From: a virus
DNA: 64,000 nucleotides
Reading direction: 5' to 3' (one strand)
Virus record (IMG/VR): IMGVR_UViG_3300035670_000008
Coordinates: 124,001-188,000 of that record
Position numbers and translations under genes: made by a program
In this document: positions 18,216 through 26,106 of the stretch, one piece after another
Layout: each line of letters begins with the position of its first letter
Position numbering within the stretch: position 1 is the stretch's first letter
Notes under the pieces: model-generated
Database searches by the model: none
What the model saw: only the letters and a program-made list of their open reading frames with translations
What the model was told of the DNA's origin: nothing

Positions 18216-18889
18216 TTAGCTTTTTCTGCCCCGTTATCGTCTAGGGTGAACTGGTTAATGAACACTAGGTTGGCAAACTGAACATCGCAGATTTCCCAGT
18301 CATCTAGTAAGCTGATGACATCGTTAGGGGTCTCTACAGGTTCGCCGTTAACGCTCTGAACACACATAGCAAAGAGGAATTCCTCTAAGGAGCACCCTTG
18401 CTGCTGAGGGCCCTGGTAGCGTCGGTCAGCCGCCATCTGGGTACCAGTGCTAGGCACGTTGTAGGTTAAGGACAGACTGCCGGAGGGTACTTTATCTGCT
18501 TCTAATCCATAAACCAATGCTGGAGCCAGCATATACTCGTTGGCTAACTCACGACCGACCTTAGCTTGGTCGACACTAAGCCAAAAGACTTCAATCATAA
18601 TCATGACCAAGGCTTGACGGTCAGCAATGGGAAAAGGTTTAATCCGGTCGATAATATCTTTGGGACTTTGTTTGCTTAATAAAGAATTACCTTGAAGGTC
18701 GACAACATCCACCAGTTGGTTAGCTAACACTAATTCTTCCACGGAGTAGCCGGGAGCTTTCCGGTCGTCTGATGGGTATAACTTACGAGCCTTGCGGTAA
18801 TCGCCGTAACGGGGACATTTCAGCGTTACGTTGTACTTTCCAGACGGGAGGTCTTCGTGGGAAATAGTAATTGTCTCAGGTAGCGACAT
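18098..18889 (-). CDS. Tail assembly chaperone (G-like), 263 aa
   Basis: ATG at 18887-18889 is the first gene of the leftward operon. The protein is a small mixed domain: an N-terminal beta part, helical segments (VEELVLANQLVDVVDLQG; FPIADRQALVMIMIEVFW), a second helical part (LEEFLFAMCVQSVNGEP, then ISLLDDWEICDVQFANLVF) and a disordered Ala/Thr/Glu-rich tail. Size, the disordered tail, the position immediately before a giant helical protein, and an overlapping -1 frame carrying further coding sequence together match tail assembly chaperones of the G/GT type, which coat the tape measure before tube polymerisation. No catalytic residues are expected. Transcription probably starts in the 91-base divergent gap shared with the portal gene. 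Confidence 0.7.
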   Translation of the reverse strand: MSLPETITISHEDLPSGKYNVTLKCPRYGDYRKARKLYPSDDRKAPGYSVEELVLANQLVDVVDLQGNSLLSKQSPKDIIDRIKPFPIADRQALVMIMIEVFWLSVDQAKVGRELANEYMLAPALVYGLEADKVPSGSLSLTYNVPSTGTQMAADRRYQGPQQQGCSLEEFLFAMCVQSVNGEPVETPNDVISLLDDWEICDVQFANLVFINQFTLDDNGAEKAKEAGKRYRASFGQQESDAKPRARRTTAQPSETTTEPSAS

Positions 18890-18949
18890 AGAAATGAGAT
18901 TATGCTTAAGTTGCTACCTACCAGTATAAGCTAAGTCCTTGGTCTAAAG

Positions 18950-18957
18950 TATAAATA
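18950..18957 (+). promoter_or_regulatory. Possible late promoter TATAAATA upstream of portal
   Basis: The octamer TATAAATA, identical to the T4-type late promoter core, lies 23 bases before the portal start codon, in the 91-base gap between the two divergent operons. No good -35 element is present 17 bases upstream, which fits a T4-like late promoter. The same octamer also occurs by chance inside genes (for example near 14690), so position, not sequence alone, supports this call. Confidence 0.35.
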
Positions 18958-18980
18958 GAGTTCAATCTTCCTAGGCGTGC

Positions 18981-20450
18981 ATGGCTGACATAACTTATCC
19001 CGACAAGCGCTCCGTTCGTAAGCAGACAAAACAGCAAGGTCGTTACAACCTATATAACGCGCTTCGCCGACCGCTGATGTCGAAGCTACGGTTATACGAA
19101 CGTATGGCTCGCCAAGACTTAACAATCCGTTCAGCCCTTAACACCCGGGTAGATTCAATTATTGGAACGATTGGAGATGTCATACACCCAGACGAAGAGA
19201 TTCAAGAGTTTCTTAGAGACAGCCTTAAACGCCTAGAGGATGGTTCGGGTAGAAACTTTAAGTCGTGCCTACGAAATATTCAGTTCACAACAGACTGGGC
19301 AGGCTTCTCTGTGTCAGAGGTCTGCTATGCCTTCGAGAAAGGGCAGTTAGTGTTAGACAACGTTCTAACTTATCACCCTTCTTCCTTAGTCATCTATCCA
19401 AATAAGAAAGGTCTCCTAGTGGACGGGGAGGAGACAATGGATGGCTACCACAAATCAGGTATCTATCAGTATGCACTTAACTACGCTCCAGCGGAGCAGC
19501 AGCTAGACCTGTGGAAGCATATCTACTTAGGGCGGGATTGTGACTATGGCAACTACTATGGACATTCGTTGGTAGCTCCGGCTTACAAGTGGTTCCGGCT
19601 AAAAGAGGTGCTAATCGAGATGATGATTAGTGCCATGAACAAGTTAGGCAACCGACTACTGTGGATTCGCTCGCATAATACTCCTACTGAGGAGCTGGTG
19701 CTTAACCCAGCGACAGGAGAAGAGCGCCCTTTAACAACGCTAGAGTTAATTCGTAATCAGATTGAATCTAACGAGGGGGCTTTAGACACCCTGTTATTGC
19801 CGCAGGTCTCGCCGGACTACAAACCTGAAGTCGGCTCGGTGCAGATGTCTGATAACTTTGGGGATACCTTCTTAAGCACGTTAGCTTACGTTGACCAAGA
19901 GTCTGTTAGACACATCATCCCTTACTTCTTATTAATGGATAACAACTCCAACGAGTCGGCTCGGGAACGCCGGATGGAGATTTACTTTAATGATGTCTAC
20001 AATCAACGAGAAGCTTTGATTAACGCTGCAGTAATGAAGATTCTTATGCCGCTTCAGACCTGGAACTTCTCCAAGGCTGCAGCAAAGATTCCGCCGACGT
20101 TTGCCCGAGTCTACTCCGACAGACCAGAAGACCGCGTAGCCACAATGCAGATGGTTACCGGACTGACGGAGAAAGGTTATCTCAACCCAACTCACCCAAT
20201 GGATTGGAGCATGGTTCGGGAGATGTCCCGCTTGGCTAACCGGGATATGGAAGACGCAGATATCGAGTTTATTAATCAGGTCGTCATCGAACCTCTCCAG
20301 AAGCCGGAGCCAGCTCCTGGGTCGGAGGTCGTTAAGAAGCCAACGGCTGGAAGACCGAAGGGAGTGTCCAAACCAATCAGCGGGCGTCCCCCAGCTAAGC
20401 CAGCCTCGAGCGGCTCAACGACTAAGAAAAACTTGAAGGCCGGAGGGTAA
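18981..20450 (+). CDS. Portal protein (DUF935/Mu gp29-like), 489 aa
   Basis: ATG at 18981 opens the rightward operon. The N-terminal region contains RQDLTIRSALNTRVDSIIG, which resembles the segment near the start of DUF935-type portals (Mu gp29 family). It is followed by a wing and stem region with HPSSLVIYPN, YGHSLVAPAYKWFRLKEVL and a long C-terminal helical crown with SNESARERRMEIYFNDV. The last 50 or so residues are Pro/Lys/Ser-rich and probably disordered. The portal forms the dodecameric ring at the head vertex through which DNA enters and leaves and to which the terminase docks. Length is normal for the family. Downstream come the protease and capsid genes in Mu-like order. Its 3' end overlaps the convergent SWIM-finger gene by 29 bases. 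Confidence 0.85.
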   Translation: MADITYPDKRSVRKQTKQQGRYNLYNALRRPLMSKLRLYERMARQDLTIRSALNTRVDSIIGTIGDVIHPDEEIQEFLRDSLKRLEDGSGRNFKSCLRNIQFTTDWAGFSVSEVCYAFEKGQLVLDNVLTYHPSSLVIYPNKKGLLVDGEETMDGYHKSGIYQYALNYAPAEQQLDLWKHIYLGRDCDYGNYYGHSLVAPAYKWFRLKEVLIEMMISAMNKLGNRLLWIRSHNTPTEELVLNPATGEERPLTTLELIRNQIESNEGALDTLLLPQVSPDYKPEVGSVQMSDNFGDTFLSTLAYVDQESVRHIIPYFLLMDNNSNESARERRMEIYFNDVYNQREALINAAVMKILMPLQTWNFSKAAAKIPPTFARVYSDRPEDRVATMQMVTGLTEKGYLNPTHPMDWSMVREMSRLANRDMEDADIEFINQVVIEPLQKPEPAPGSEVVKKPTAGRPKGVSKPISGRPPAKPASSGSTTKKNLKAGG

Positions 20451-21060
20451 GCACCCCTGCATCCAAGAACGCAGTTCGGTTCAGCTCGGCCTCGGCTACT
20501 AGATGAATATGGTCGCAATCGCGGATGGTTCCGAATTCATCACAGGAGCATTGTCCAAGTTTAACGATATGCTCTAACCAACTGGGGGTAGTAACAATAA
20601 AGTGAGACCCCATTACTTCTTTCACTGAGTAGCCGTTCATCACACACTCGGCAGCTATGTAAGAGCGCCGTACGTTAATACCTTGGTCTACCAAGTCTTT
20701 GACGATTGTTTTAACCCCATTATGGGTATAAACAAGATTAGCACCTAGATACTGCGCGTCAGTAATCTGCCCCAATATGGTGTTGTGTAGAAACAGGTAG
20801 GCGAGGGCTCTACCAGTGTCAAGAGGTCCTTTACCTAGGATGAGCCGGTGGAGGTTAACTCGGGTATCAATCGTTAACCAATTACAGACCATAGAGTCCA
20901 AGGTTTTATAGTCTACTCGAATTGGAAGTTCTTTGTTGTTGTCTTTTCTTAGAACCGTAAGCTCTAAATAATCTGCTCCTAGACTGACAGAATCTTCTTG
21001 GAGGCACACTCTATAGTCTAAAGTGTGTAATGTTGCAGCCAGGTACTTAGTATTCCACAT
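20422..21060 (-). CDS. SWIM-type zinc-finger protein (212 aa)
   Basis: ATG at 21058-21060 on the minus strand, inside the otherwise rightward head block. Near residues 172-187 lies CSCDEFGTIRDCDHIH, which fits the SWIM finger pattern CxC-x(n)-CxH, a zinc-binding fold found with transposases, helicases and other nucleic-acid or protein-binding proteins. The rest is mixed alpha/beta with no enzymatic motif that I recognise. The gene overlaps the portal's 3' end by 29 bases (convergent) and diverges from the next structural gene across a 60-base gap, so it has its own promoter and is probably expressed on a different schedule from the head genes. A regulatory or host-takeover role is plausible but not shown by the sequence. 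Confidence 0.75.
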   Translation of the reverse strand: MWNTKYLAATLHTLDYRVCLQEDSVSLGADYLELTVLRKDNNKELPIRVDYKTLDSMVCNWLTIDTRVNLHRLILGKGPLDTGRALAYLFLHNTILGQITDAQYLGANLVYTHNGVKTIVKDLVDQGINVRRSYIAAECVMNGYSVKEVMGSHFIVTTPSWLEHIVKLGQCSCDEFGTIRDCDHIHLVAEAELNRTAFLDAGVLTLRPSSFS

Positions 21061-21120
21061 AAGTTAACTTGGTATATAGGTTAGCTTTCCTTTTGCTATT
21101 TTCCCCGTTTTCTATGTGAT
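21061..21120. promoter_or_regulatory. Divergent intergenic region, likely promoters in both directions
   Basis: This 60-base gap separates the divergent SWIM-finger gene and the acidic Cys-rich gene, so each needs a start signal here or, for the rightward gene, read-through from the portal. A TATATA-type box near 21072-21077 could serve as a -10 element on either strand. I see no clear -35 box, operator repeat or terminator. Confidence 0.3.
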
Positions 21121-21897
21121 ATGAGAGACTTAGATCTGCTAAATACGTTTATTGAACAATCGGCGAATAAATTTGTTCCAGCCAAGATAGACAGTGGTGC
21201 TATCAATAGCCTCAGTCTTCAACTGGATGCTCCGGTACCTCAACGACAGGTTTTCTCTAATGCAGTCGTAGCAGAGCCCGAAGAAGAGTTTTTCGTAGCT
21301 ACGCCTGTATTAGACGACGAACCTGAGGAAGAGCTAGAAGCTGAACCAGAGCCAGAACCAGAAGCCGAAGCTGAACCAGAGCCAGAGCCAGAACCAGAAG
21401 CGGATGAAGAGCCTAAGGAAGTTGCAAAGCAGAAGTTTTCTGCCCACCAAGGTGACGTTCCTCCTGGATTTAAAGTATCCGTTTCTTGCGCCAACTGTGC
21501 CTATTTCATCTGCTGGGATTATGAGCAAGATCACTTCTGCCGTAAGCATGACTTCCCCTGCGCAGCTAACTACACTTGCAACGACTTTAAGTCTAAGCGG
21601 GAAGCTGACGAGGAGGCTCACCAAAGGTTTATAGAGGAGGTTAGCGAAGCCCGGGAGGTATTTGCCGACGCAGCTGCTAGCGCTTCTGAAGAGGCGACAG
21701 AACCAGAAAATCAAGAAGATTATCAGTCTGTTCTCCAGAAGTTTAGCGACGCTACGCTGGCTGACGAAGTCTTAACACTAACTCAGAGTCGTTTCTCCAA
21801 GCGGTCTATTTATGCCGACGCGTTTTTAGACATGCACTACCGTAGTGAGTATAAGCGACGTAATGGAACTTTAAAGGGAGCTTTTATCGAGGAATAG
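21121..21897 (+). CDS. Acidic Pro/Glu-repeat protein with Cys cluster (258 aa)
   Basis: ATG at 21121. Residues about 58-98 form a low-complexity acidic tract of Glu-Pro-Glu-Ala units, likely extended and disordered. It is followed by a compact Cys cluster (about residues 121-157): CANCAYFICW, then HFCRKHDFPC and YTCNDF. This spacing resembles small metal or Fe-S binding modules seen in phage head-region proteins and in HiPIP-like domains, with C-x2-C followed by further spaced Cys. The remainder is helical and acidic. It sits between portal and protease, so a head-morphogenesis or internal-protein role is likely. The gene's end carries the GAGGAA ribosome site of the protease gene, which starts 5 bases later, indicating coupling. 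I cannot name the family with confidence. Confidence 0.75.
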   Translation: MRDLDLLNTFIEQSANKFVPAKIDSGAINSLSLQLDAPVPQRQVFSNAVVAEPEEEFFVATPVLDDEPEEELEAEPEPEPEAEAEPEPEPEPEADEEPKEVAKQKFSAHQGDVPPGFKVSVSCANCAYFICWDYEQDHFCRKHDFPCAANYTCNDFKSKREADEEAHQRFIEEVSEAREVFADAAASASEEATEPENQEDYQSVLQKFSDATLADEVLTLTQSRFSKRSIYADAFLDMHYRSEYKRRNGTLKGAFIEE

Positions 21898-21902
21898 AAA
21901 GT

Positions 21903-22958
21903 ATGCCGTTGTCCATCGAACTAAAAAACGACCAAGATTTATTAAGCGTCAGCGAGACGACCGAGGAGAAGTTCATTAAAGCTCCCGTCGCTCGTCTAGG
22001 TAAATGGAAGCACGACGCCTACGGTAAGGTTGAGTTCTCCCAGCAAGACTTTGACGATATGACCAATAACTGGAAGAATAACGCCGCTGGGTTCGAGCCG
22101 CCTCTTTATCTAGGTCACCCTCGTAACGACAAAGCTTGGAGTGGCGCACCTGCCGTTGGCTTCCTAAAGAAAATGGTTCAAGAGGGCGACACTCTCTTTG
22201 GGCTATACGAGCCTGTAGACCAAGGGGCCTTTGAAGATGTCAAACAAGGAAAGTACCGTTACGCTAGCTCCGAGGTCTATCGCAACGCTAAAGATAAAGA
22301 AACCGGTGCCACCATTGGTACATTATTGACTGCCCACGCGTTAACCAATGAACCCTACCTAACCAAGTTGCCTAGGGTAGAAGTGACAGATAAGTTGGAG
22401 CTCAGCAACCCCAACGACACCACTCGCTTTGTATTTTCTCAAGAATCAACTACCTGTACAAAAGAGGTAGTAACTATAAATGCTATGACACAAACCACCG
22501 AAGTCACATCAGAAACAACTCCCGCAGTTGACGAACGGTTCGTCAACCTACAGCAGGAGAACGAAACACTGCGACTTGAGCTCTCTGATAAGAACAAACA
22601 ACTTGCAGAACTCCAGGACGCCGTCGCTGCTATTAAGCAAGAACTTTCCATTCATACCGAGCGAGCCAAGAAGCAGGAACTTTCTGATAAGTTGGCTCGG
22701 TTGAATAAACTGAACGTCTCTGCAGCCACCAAAGAGAAGTATACACAAATCTTTACGGAAGGGTCTCTAGAGCCTTCTAGTGAAGAAAGCATTTTCTCTT
22801 TACTGGAAGAACTCTCCGCCGGCAACGTCGAAAAGTTCACCAACGTCCAGGGCACCCAAGAGAAGACAGAAGAGACTGCTGTTGAAAACCCTTATTCAGA
22901 TACTATCCTTAAGCTCGCTGAGCGTGCCAAGGAGCTAGGTCGTGAATTTGTAATCTAG
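21903..22958 (+). CDS. Prohead protease fused to scaffold (Mu gpI-like), 351 aa
   Basis: ATG at 21903 with GAGGAA 8 bases upstream. The N-terminal 165 residues look like a Mu gpI-type head maturation protease: LYLGHPRNDKAWSGAPAVGFLKKM (first 20 of this are diagnostic) with a conserved-looking His, then GKYRYASSEVYRN containing the probable nucleophile Ser, and HALTNEPYLTKLP. Residues about 195-351 are Glu/Lys-rich coiled coil, typical of the scaffold half. In Mu the protease gene also makes a scaffold (gpZ) from an internal start. Here an in-frame ATG at 22485 (codon 195) falls exactly at the domain boundary and could serve the same purpose, although its ribosome site is poor. The capsid gene follows 40 bases downstream, as expected for this module. 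Confidence 0.8.
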   Translation: MPLSIELKNDQDLLSVSETTEEKFIKAPVARLGKWKHDAYGKVEFSQQDFDDMTNNWKNNAAGFEPPLYLGHPRNDKAWSGAPAVGFLKKMVQEGDTLFGLYEPVDQGAFEDVKQGKYRYASSEVYRNAKDKETGATIGTLLTAHALTNEPYLTKLPRVEVTDKLELSNPNDTTRFVFSQESTTCTKEVVTINAMTQTTEVTSETTPAVDERFVNLQQENETLRLELSDKNKQLAELQDAVAAIKQELSIHTERAKKQELSDKLARLNKLNVSAATKEKYTQIFTEGSLEPSSEESIFSLLEELSAGNVEKFTNVQGTQEKTEETAVENPYSDTILKLAERAKELGREFVI

Positions 22959-22998
22959 ACCCAGTGGATTAACTACTATTTAAGGAAATAAGCTAAAC

Positions 22999-24291
22999 AT
23001 GCCTCAAGAGTTTCACCCCGAGATTACAGATTACCAATATATTGGCGACTTGCCTGCCCTTGGTAGTCTACAGCTAACTAAGCTAGCCCGCGGATTTGAA
23101 GTGGCGGAGATTGGTCAGTTGGATGACCTGTTCCCCAGCCAAATGATTAACGAACGGACTATCGTCATCGAACAAATCATCGAAGGTCTGGGTATTATGC
23201 CCTTGGCTCGCTTTGGTGTTCCTGGCGGTGGCTTTATTGAGCCCGACCGGATTCGCTCGATGCGCGTCACCCCGGCGGTCGTTCGTGAAGAAGATTTCAT
23301 CGAGCAAGCGCTCATCAACCAACTCCGTCAGCCTGGTACCTTCAACCAGCAATGGAGCCCGACCCAGATCATTCAACAACGGGTACAAAAACTTGTTAAC
23401 CGTCACCGCCGTACCGTTGACCTCTTCCGTGCCAAAACCCTACTGGGCGGCATCAGCTACACCGACCCTCGGACAGGTGTCAGCATTGATGTCAGCACCA
23501 ACATTCCTGAGCATAACCTGTTCTCTTATAAAGGCTGGAATGCTGCTGTCGCTGCTGGTACCGTCGTTAACGGCTTTACTGCTGACTCGGCGCTGACCAA
23601 CGATAAAGGACGCCCTGAAGCCTTCTTCTTCCGGTCTACTGACGAGCGCTTCGGTGTGCCCTGGACTGACCCCAAAGCTGACCTGGCTTATACGATTCGT
23701 ATGATTAAGCAGTACCTGCTGAATACGAACAAAAACCAGTTCACTGAAATCATCATGCACTCTGACTTGATGACTGTTCTACAAGAGAACAACCTAGTCA
23801 AGTCCTTCATGGGTCTACCCTACGCTCTCAACACTACCGGCACCCAAGCGGCCTACACCCCCGCCAACAACATGCCGCCCTCCAGTTTCTTGGTACTCGG
23901 CCCCGGCGGTGACTTAGCCTCCTTAGGTGGTTTACGGATTCGTGTGGTTAACGGGCTGTACCGTAACCCCGTCACTAACCAGATTGAGAACTGGTGGCCT
24001 GCCCATAAGGTAGCTATCGTAGCTCCGACTCACATGAATGACTCCAGCGCTCGGTTGGGTCTAACTCAACACTGCGTCGGTGAATCTGAAGACGGACAAC
24101 CCGGTGTTTACATGCGCGTCAGCCCCATGAGCGCACCCCCGGCACCTCCCGGACGGGTAATGCAAATGGGTGATGCCTTCTTGCCCTTTGCTATCTATCC
24201 CCACTGGATTTGTCTGCTGGATGTTTGTGAGCCTGATGAACTCAAAACCAAGATCATCCTACAAGCTGACCTGAACTATGGAACGTTCTAG
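22999..24291 (+). CDS. Major capsid protein, HK97 fold (430 aa)
   Basis: ATG at 22999 with AAGGAA about 11 bases upstream. The protein has an N-terminal arm, an E-loop-like region, and a P/A-domain pattern seen in lambda gpE-type and Mu-type capsid proteins: RHRRTVDLFRAKTLLGG, a spine helix region (LAYTIRMIKQYLLNTNKN), and C-terminal A-domain beta sequence ending ILQADLNYGTF. The length is normal for the family. It assembles the icosahedral shell and is the most abundant virion protein. Codon choice shifts here towards AAC, ATC, CTG and CGT, as expected of a highly expressed gene. The order portal, protease-scaffold, capsid is the Mu-like arrangement. A small downstream frame ends in the same last residues. 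Confidence 0.88.
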   Translation: MPQEFHPEITDYQYIGDLPALGSLQLTKLARGFEVAEIGQLDDLFPSQMINERTIVIEQIIEGLGIMPLARFGVPGGGFIEPDRIRSMRVTPAVVREEDFIEQALINQLRQPGTFNQQWSPTQIIQQRVQKLVNRHRRTVDLFRAKTLLGGISYTDPRTGVSIDVSTNIPEHNLFSYKGWNAAVAAGTVVNGFTADSALTNDKGRPEAFFFRSTDERFGVPWTDPKADLAYTIRMIKQYLLNTNKNQFTEIIMHSDLMTVLQENNLVKSFMGLPYALNTTGTQAAYTPANNMPPSSFLVLGPGGDLASLGGLRIRVVNGLYRNPVTNQIENWWPAHKVAIVAPTHMNDSSARLGLTQHCVGESEDGQPGVYMRVSPMSAPPAPPGRVMQMGDAFLPFAIYPHWICLLDVCEPDELKTKIILQADLNYGTF

Positions 24292-24418
24292 ACCACCGGT
24301 GTCTATACTTGTTCACTCCTCTGATAAGGTTATTGACTTGAAGGATGAGAAGACTAAGCAGGAACAACCGAATACGCTTCGCTTTCTTCAGTCAAACCTT
24401 TCTTATGGAACTTTTTAA
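24278..24418 (+). CDS. Small frame echoing the capsid C-terminus (46 aa), gene or remnant
   Basis: In the +1 frame relative to the capsid gene, a frame runs from ATG 24278 (overlapping the capsid stop by 14 bases) or GTG 24299 to a stop at 24416-24418. Its end reads FLQSNLSYGTF, closely matching the capsid's ILQADLNYGTF. The same six-position pattern LQ-x2-L-x-YGTF is thus repeated just after the capsid stop. This could be a remnant of a tandem duplication of the capsid 3' end, a small accessory head protein, or an extension made by frameshifting at the capsid end. No ribosome binding site is evident. The middle part is Lys/Asp/Glu-rich. Confidence 0.4.
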   Translation: MERSRPPVSILVHSSDKVIDLKDEKTKQEQPNTLRFLQSNLSYGTF

Positions 24419-24449
24419 CCATCATCTGATTAAGGACGGCAATAAATAA

Positions 24450-25496
24450 ATGGCTACAGTACCTTTAACTGGAACTCCTGGATTTCGTTTTTTATGGCAC
24501 CTCTATCCGAGTGCCCGTAGTGGTGGTCTTAGCTACTACCCCTACTACAGCACCGTAGAGCAAGGTTTGGCCCCCAGCTGGACTCCCCCGGTTGCTTCTG
24601 GTCTGACCGATGCTCCTTCTTCCTATACGGTTGCTATCTCTGCCGGTCGTGCCTACCTGGACGGTGAAATCGCTGTCTTGACCGCTGGCCAAAACGTCGC
24701 GGTTAACCCTGGTGACCCCCTGTTCGCTCCCCCGGTTAACGGCGTTAACGACTACCCTATTTACCTGAGCCCCACCCGGATTCTTCAACCCGTGGTTAAA
24801 GGTGACACTCCTCCGACGACTTATCTGAACGGAGCTGCTATCACCGCTGGTGCCCAGTACGCTGAATGTGTTGATTTCGGTGAGTACCTTGGAGCTACTG
24901 ATTTCTATCAGTATAATGGGACTACCTGGGCTAAATACGACCCCACCTTTGCAGCTCCGATGCTACCTGCTCAAGCTGGTAAGAACCGGATTTACGGTGG
25001 TGGTATGGTTCCTTCTGTTGGGGCCAACAACCTAACGGTTCGGGCTCAAGAGAAACGAATCTACATTGAGAACAAGTACCCCCCGTACACCAACTCTAAC
25101 TCCAAAGCACTCCTCCGGGATGGTTGTTCCTTGGAGTTGGCCAATGTTTCCCTGTACTACTTCGTTCTCCCCCTCAGCATTAAAGTTGCCACGACGGCTA
25201 GCTCTGCTACCATTACGACTGACGCTGCTACGGCTGCCGTACTGGCTGATATGGTTGCTGCAGCTGGTAGTGTTGGCGCTCTTGCGGTCAAACTTACTGG
25301 ACCTTCTGGGTTCTTCACCGGCGGTGGAGCTTCTTCTAACATTACTGCTATTAGTGGTACTAACATCACTACAGCTGCTACAGTAGTAGCTAACAACGCT
25401 GAAGTTACTCTGACCATCGAGCCCCAAACGGCTGGTCTTATTTATCTTCTGGCCCCCGCTAAATCTGCGTTGTTGGTAAACAGCATCCCTGTCTAG
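24450..25496 (+). CDS. Putative head decoration or structural protein (348 aa)
   Basis: ATG at 24450, with AAGGA upstream. The protein is almost entirely beta-type and Ala/Thr/Gly/Pro-rich, with no charged helices, no signal peptide and no catalytic motif. The N-terminal half (to about residue 200) has a compact Pro-rich pattern (GLSYYPYYSTVEQGLAPSW). The C-terminal third is a Ser/Thr/Ala repeat-like beta domain that resembles the insert domains of the sheath protein in style. It sits directly downstream of the capsid gene and shares its expression-type codon use, which suggests an abundant head surface protein such as a decoration or fibre protein. I do not recognise the family. Confidence 0.7.
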   Translation: MATVPLTGTPGFRFLWHLYPSARSGGLSYYPYYSTVEQGLAPSWTPPVASGLTDAPSSYTVAISAGRAYLDGEIAVLTAGQNVAVNPGDPLFAPPVNGVNDYPIYLSPTRILQPVVKGDTPPTTYLNGAAITAGAQYAECVDFGEYLGATDFYQYNGTTWAKYDPTFAAPMLPAQAGKNRIYGGGMVPSVGANNLTVRAQEKRIYIENKYPPYTNSNSKALLRDGCSLELANVSLYYFVLPLSIKVATTASSATITTDAATAAVLADMVAAAGSVGALAVKLTGPSGFFTGGGASSNITAISGTNITTAATVVANNAEVTLTIEPQTAGLIYLLAPAKSALLVNSIPV

Positions 25497-25508
25497 ATTT
25501 AACTTCCA

Positions 25509-26099
25509 ATGCCTAAGCAAATCTTAGCTGTCGCGCCTGTCAATCTTAGAATTGCCGGGCGCATTTATTCAATTGAAGCTGGCAAAAGCCTAGCTGTCTC
25601 CGACGATGAATCCCAGATGATTATGTCTGGGTCTTCATCTAGCAAGTTCAAACTCATTGGTGACTTTATGTCAGAAACTCCAATTAGTATCCACAGCGCG
25701 GGGCTGCCCACCTACGCCCCGCCTAAAACCGCAGCTCCAAATCTAGCTGCTCATAAGGACTGGGCAACACCTTTCGTGCCTGGGACTGTTCCTGACCCAA
25801 TAGACGACGTCTATAAGTTTAACGCAGAGGCTAATAAGGATTTTTACCAAGCCGTTCTGGAATTACCGGGGGACCCCATCTCAGCGGATGGTCCTTTACC
25901 TGAAGCGTCAATCTCTCAACTACCAGAACGGACGCCTATTACCCCTGACACCCACTGGTCTAAGGTCAAAGCTCACCTGTCGGTGATAGCTAAACAAGAG
26001 CCTATTAACTATGGAGAGGTAGAGGAGATTCGTCAGATGTTCTCTAAGTCCCCCTCCATCAGAGTTGAGTGCGACCGTATTCTAGCCAACCGTCCTTAG
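25509..26099 (+). CDS. Hypothetical head or connector protein (196 aa)
   Basis: ATG at 25509, 12 bases after the previous stop. An N-terminal small beta domain (ILAVAPVNLRIAGRIYSIEAG) is followed by a Pro-rich linker (residues about 68-105) and a C-terminal helical segment (HWSKVKAHLSVIAKQ, YGEVEEIRQMFSKSP). No enzymatic motif is seen. Its place between capsid-region and neck-region genes suggests a head completion or adaptor role, as in Mu-like phages where small connector proteins follow the capsid gene, but I cannot support that by similarity. The next gene's ribosome site AGGAG overlaps this gene's end. Confidence 0.65.
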   Translation: MPKQILAVAPVNLRIAGRIYSIEAGKSLAVSDDESQMIMSGSSSSKFKLIGDFMSETPISIHSAGLPTYAPPKTAAPNLAAHKDWATPFVPGTVPDPIDDVYKFNAEANKDFYQAVLELPGDPISADGPLPEASISQLPERTPITPDTHWSKVKAHLSVIAKQEPINYGEVEEIRQMFSKSPSIRVECDRILANRP

Positions 26100-26106
26100 G
26101 AGCGCC

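Noticed and set aside
21334-21714. Phe/Trp-rich frame opposite the acidic repeat protein
   Set aside because: It is the antisense of the Glu-Pro repeat, a low-complexity artefact, with no start signal or operon context.
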